Positions 60,296-64,000 of a stretch of 64,000 bases of DNA are shown piece after piece. Below the pieces are notes generated by a model, which saw only the letters and a program-made list of their open reading frames with translations, did not search any database and was not told where the DNA came from. The stretch covers positions 1 through 64,000 of the forward strand of contig JNDT01001773.1 of NCBI GenBank assembly GCA_000697055.1, given 5' to 3'. The DNA is from Saksenaea vasiformis B4078 (taxonomy: Eukaryota > Mucoromycota > Mucoromycetes > Mucorales > Saksenaeaceae). How positions within the stretch are numbered: the stretch's first letter is position 1; every line of letters starts with the position of its first letter. Both the position numbers and the translations under genes were made by a program.

Positions 60296-60791
60296 CTAAA
60301 CAGCTTCATCGTGTGAAACATCATCATCTTTCCCTACATTCGATGAGGAGGGCGGTAATGACGGTGATAAGTGACTTAATTGGACTTTTAAAGCGTGATT
60401 TTCGATCTGGATAGATTGAATATAATCAATCGCATTTCTCAAAACACTGGCCCGATGCGGTTCTCCCTGCATTGGTAATATTTGTGCCAATTCTTTCAAC
60501 AGATTATTCTGCAAAAAATGTTAGTATTCACAAGGTACATCTCTCATCTATACATACCATTTTGTCTCTCCTGCGACGTTCTACGCGGTTATGTGTTTCT
60601 CTTCGTTGTAGGATTCGATGCATCATCGTGTTACAGTCCAGACTGGTCTTGTTAAGGATGTTGACGCCATTGACAAGCAGCTTTTCATGGTGCTGCGAGC
60701 GTTTTGTCTTGCTGTTTTCATTTAATCTTCGAGCCATACTTTCTGGCCCATAAACAATCAGACGATCTTGAAAAGAAGTGGTTGCGGACAT
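60296..60791 (-). CDS. bHLH transcription factor
   Basis: 148 residues, exons 60791-60558 and 60508-60296 (49-nt intron with ACTAAC branch, splitting loop-proximal codons in phase). The basic region at about 63-78, RRETHNRVERRRRDKM, has His, Glu and Arg at the positions that read E-box CACGTG (class B). Helix 1 NNLLKELAQILP, a loop, and helix 2 ASVLRNAIDYIQSIQIEN follow, with a short leucine-containing extension and an acidic tail. It acts as a dimer in the nucleus. The small size, with little beyond the DNA-binding domain, suggests a partner-dependent or Esc1/Cbf1-like factor; the exact orthologue is not known. Confidence 0.87.
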
Positions 60792-60837
60792 GAGTACAGG
60801 GAAATAGGAAGTGCGGAACTTCCCAAATCGCAAGGCC

Positions 60838-60846
60838 TTTTTATAT
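60838..60846 (-). promoter_or_regulatory. TATA box of the bHLH gene
   Basis: ACATATAAAAAGG on the minus strand, about 50 bases before the ATG at 60791. Confidence 0.5.
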
Positions 60847-60849
60847 GTT

Positions 60850-61887
60850 ATTCATGTTACAACGTCGAAATATTCAAGATCAGCTGGCAAGTACCAGCTT
60901 GGCATGAATTGAAGCAGAAAAAAAGTTGAGCACATGGTTTTATAGGGAACCACGTTCGATGCCACTCTAAAATACCTCGCACGTCTTTTTTAGTTGTATG
61001 AAAAAAAAAGCCCTCAACTCAAACGGAGAAAGGTATCTCGGCTATTGCTTGGATAGGGGATTCTTACTGACATGTGGCCTGATCACTACCGTATTTGTCA
61101 AAGGCTGGGGGGAGACCCTGCATTCCACATGGCGTGATTTTTTGTTATGTCGTGCGAACATTGGAATCCTCAAAACCTTTATTTCTTATATTTTATACCA
61201 AAAGCCGTATACCGCATGGTTAAGATGAGATGTTCAACCGCTGATTACCGTTGTCTAATTCCTTCTTATGTGTATCCATGGATTTTTATTTGTCACATAA
61301 CAACTAAGTCTGTGTTTACTAAACAAGAAAAAATGTGGTCTGATTTTCTTTGCCACGATCTACTCGTTGTGGCGCGTCCTACAGAATGCTTCTGTACTTG
61401 GTTAAAGGGTTATCATAATATAAAGGGCATCTGGTGATTGACACGCAGCTAGAAGATGTAAGGCAAGGAATGCGTCTATATGTACGCCCCTTCGGAATGC
61501 CAAACAAAGTCTATGGACGAAATGAATTTGCATGCAACATAAATCCATAGATTTAACCTGTAAGGTACGGTTGCTAACGAAGGAGTACTATAGCAACTTA
61601 GCAACAGTAATATTTTTTTCTCGTTTTTCGTTTCTTTTTTTTTTCTAAAAAAACAGCAAAAGTAAACAAGGTAGCACATGTTTGTAACACAATGGCCAAT
61701 GAAATATGAGGGGCGCTTCTAAATTATTGTGATCCGTCATTGCGACCAAAGAATTTAATCCACATTGAAGGTGCCATTATGAAATACAAGCAATTAGTGA
61801 AGATATCTATTTTTTGCCTCCGCATTGTATCATCAGCAGTACAAAAGAAAAAATAGAGGTAGAGTATATTATGGAAAAATTTTACGA
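60850..61887. other. Intergenic, no supported gene
   Basis: Frames at 60998-61437 are short and lack domains. Poly-A and poly-T tracts occur near 61000 and 61610-61660. Confidence 0.4.
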
Positions 61888-62037
61888 ATGAACCCTACTA
61901 AAAGAGAAAAACAAATTGCAAATGCATATGTATCAATGTGGACATTTCATCAGCCGAAGAATATGTATAAAGGTAAAAGAGTAGCTGATAAAGATTATAA
62001 AAGTTTGTCAAAGAAACAAGGAGGAAGGCTTGCTTAG
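61888..62037 (+). CDS. Small basic ORF, hypothetical
   Basis: 49 codons from ATG at 61888 (MNPTKREKQIANAYVSMW...), very Lys-rich and ending KKQGGRLA. The frame is open upstream to 61825 without an earlier ATG. It overlaps by four bases the stop of the convergent gene at 62034. AT-rich codon use differs from the neighbouring genes. It may be a fragment of a mobile element; I do not recognise it. Confidence 0.25.
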   Translation: MNPTKREKQIANAYVSMWTFHQPKNMYKGKRVADKDYKSLSKKQGGRLA

Positions 62038-63665
62038 CGTCTTCTATTTACATTGCGTTTCTTCATAGCTTGATTCTTTTGTTTCTCGAATAGATCAGAA
62101 ATTGCTTTGATAACGGTTGGTGATGTAATGTTGTGCTCCTGCGCGAACTGTGTGGTTACTGTTTCCGTATCGTCGAGCAATCGTATGCTAACAGGTATCT
62201 TGGTACCGACCGTCAACTCGAGATTGATCTTTACAATCACAGGGTTTTCGGATGGAGGCGGTGGGGCAATAGATGGTTTGCGAGGCTTTTCATTCGGCCT
62301 ATAATTCACAGGCATCGGTGACTCACTTGCGCCATAACTGGAGTATTTTGGACGGTTCTGTACTGAGAAACGGCCTGGCGTAGGTGAATTCGATTGTCTG
62401 CTCACTGAATAGGAGCTTCTTGCACTATTTGGCGTGACATGGGGAGATGAAGGTTCATTTTCTTTGATCCAGTCGGTTGATGGTCCCCATTGAGCCGAAT
62501 TATTGTTATCAAACGAACTGTTCCAGTCATCATTCCATCGCCCTGTCTCGTCTACACCACCATCGCTATCCCAACTTGATTTAGGCTTGTCGATATATGG
62601 AGCGAACTTTGAGCTTTCAGTTCGCTTCTCTGAATGTGCCGCCAGCATTTCCTCACGAATCCAATATGGATAATCTCGGTCGAAAGCGGGGCTTTTTCCG
62701 GCGCCATTGTTCAATGGATTGAGTCTGCTGTTACCAAGATTTTCATAAGCTGCGCTTCCGCCTTTCCGCTGAGATTCATGCGACGGGGATCGACTATTCT
62801 TCTCACTCGATCGAGCAGGCTCTTGTGAGTTTTTGTGATTGCTTATGTTTAATCGATCAAGATTGATGTCCTGCTGATTATCGTTCGTCCATTGTGAAGC
62901 ATTTGTATTCAACCGAGTAGAACTTGAATTATTTTCGACGCTGCTGGATTGTCTTGAACTTGCTGGCTCTGCCAAGCTATCGCTCTTCCAATCTCCATGA
63001 CTGTTATTATCTGTATGAATGTCTTTTGATACATGATTGATTGATGCCTCGGGAGGTGGTTGTTGCACAGGTTTATCCGCCTTCTAAATAAGACGAGCTC
63101 AATGTCTAATGCCATAAAACAACGCGTTTACTCTTACCGCAGGTTGAGGAGACTCCCAAAATGGATGATCTACCAACGGCTGGTCTTTCCATGAGTACTG
63201 GCCGCCGGATGGTGGAGGTCGTATGGTGCTTTGGGGCTCAATCTTCGCCTTCCAATTACTGTTCGAGAAGGTATCTCTGGTGGTTTCTGATATTGTTTTT
63301 CTAGCATTTCTTCGGGAAGATTTCTCATATGTCTTCTGAGCGGGCTTTGTAGGCGTTTTATTTGAACTTTTCGGTGTTGCGGGTACTGAAGCAGATTTCT
63401 GCGTGGTAGGTCGTTTCTGATCGGTTTTCCGCTTTGGCTGATTTAGGCCAAGTCGTTGATTAAGAATCTGCTGTTCATCAACAGGTTTGTAGTTGGGCCC
63501 ACGACGATGGAGACCTCCGCTTCCTAAGCCGTTTGCTTGAATTTTGGCGTTTGGATCAGCCAGTGTTCTCCAGGCACCGAGGCCTGTAGCTGGCTCAGCT
63601 TGATTAGCTTGATCACCCCAGGACGTTACAATGGGACCATACTCGTCGTCGCTCTCTTGTGCCAT
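62034..63665 (-). CDS. Low-complexity protein with conserved C-terminal domain, function unknown
   Basis: 525 residues, exons 63665-63138 and 63083-62034 (54-nt intron). The N-terminus MAQESDDEYGPIVTSWGD has an acidic start, then GLGAWRTLADP and QQILNQRLGLN, which look conserved. The middle is Ser/Asn/P-rich with repeated Trp-containing short motifs (NSNWKAKI, GQYSWKDQP, HPFWESPQP, WDSDGG, GRWNDDWN), likely disordered. Residues about 455-500 form a compact beta-rich unit (VIVKINLELTVGTKIPVSIRLLDD), then a helix FAQEHNI and a basic tail. I do not recognise the family. Disorder with spaced Trp motifs suggests a scaffold or RNA-associated protein, but that is inference. Confidence 0.75.
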
Positions 63666-64000
63666 CTTTCCTCCCTCCGCTTCTCTGAATTATTTTTACC
63701 GGCGTGCAATCTTCGCTTAATTTCAGGTATGTCCACCGGCCGCGGTCAGAGACCTTTTGTTCCCGGCCATGATCAAAACTCCGGCCAAGTTTTGGTGACA
63801 ATGTGACTCGTATGGGAAATTCTCGCTCGTGTTTCAGGGAAGCTTTCATGCTGCAACTGAGTGGGATCATGGTCATATTCTATATCTTCTGCGTGTGGTT
63901 ATGATCAACAGATAAGCTCATAATCGACATCATTTGTCGAAAACAGAGAAATTGCTTGCATATTTTTTCTACTTTTCTAGTTACTCTACTCTTCTGAACT
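63666..64000. other. 5' flank of the low-complexity protein gene
   Basis: About 330 bases to the window edge. It contains ATGGCCGGGAACAAAAGG-type minus-strand fragments but no supported gene. Confidence 0.4.

Overview
This is a window of nuclear DNA from a filamentous fungus, most likely an early-diverging Mucoromycota (Mucorales-like) species. The evidence is many short spliceosomal introns (mostly 43-65 nt, donors GTAAGT/GTATGT, CTAAC-like branch sites), TATA boxes close upstream of starts, a chromodomain Ty3/gypsy element, a CreA/Mig1-type zinc finger, a multi-exon hybrid histidine kinase, and a giant NFX1-type helicase/AAA protein. The species call is inference; no rRNA or tRNA gene was found. 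Gene models were spliced by hand from open frames, splice signals and protein-family consensus; every spliced model given exon coordinates keeps frame end to end.

Layout. 1-5.8 kb: retroelement graveyard, with the 3' end of a chromovirus (chromodomain, polypurine tract, LTR) followed by a palindromic complex of nested LTR ends, 25-bp tandem arrays and T-rich tracts. 5.9-7.5 kb: a small Cys/His zinc-motif protein with a coding minisatellite. 9.0-12.2 kb: hybrid histidine kinase (8 exons, minus). 15.0-16.6 kb: a tiny MCGCC peptide gene candidate and a CreA/Mig1-like repressor. 19.0-22.6 kb: an intact Baeyer-Villiger monooxygenase (9 exons, plus) converging on a UBAC2/Dsc2-like rhomboid pseudoprotease (7 exons, minus). 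22.6-28.7 kb: decayed or unrecognised coding segments and copies of a dispersed repeat family. 28.7-30.9 kb: pyruvate kinase (10 exons, minus). 32-46 kb: gene-poor DNA with an F-box protein, an SH3-tailed membrane protein, an F-box/LRR protein, two more repeat copies and a small TIR element. 46.8-57.8 kb: one gene for a protein of about 3,639 residues. 58.3-60.1 kb: CTP synthase. 60.3-63.7 kb: a bHLH factor and a low-complexity protein.

The most striking item is the 11-kb gene at 46771-57787. What look like two or three separate open frames splice into one protein. It has an RGG N-terminus, a ZNFX1-like SF1 helicase whose core is split by a Cys/His zinc array, a long NFX1-like zinc-finger array, and three tandem CbxX/CfqX-type AAA+ modules, so four P-loop motors in one chain. 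The helicase family it resembles is tied to RNA silencing and antiviral RNA sensing in other eukaryotes. The same window holds a long transposon palindrome that would fold into dsRNA if transcribed. A functional link between them is inference only. The zinc motif inside the helicase core also occurs, alone, in the gene at 6576-7532.

A second undescribed signal is a family of at least six related dispersed repeats (8.2, 27.0, 27.1, 28.0, 34.8 and 45.4 kb). Two copies retain what looks like codon-level conservation on the minus strand. No CRISPR array, rRNA, tRNA or bacterial-type operon was seen.
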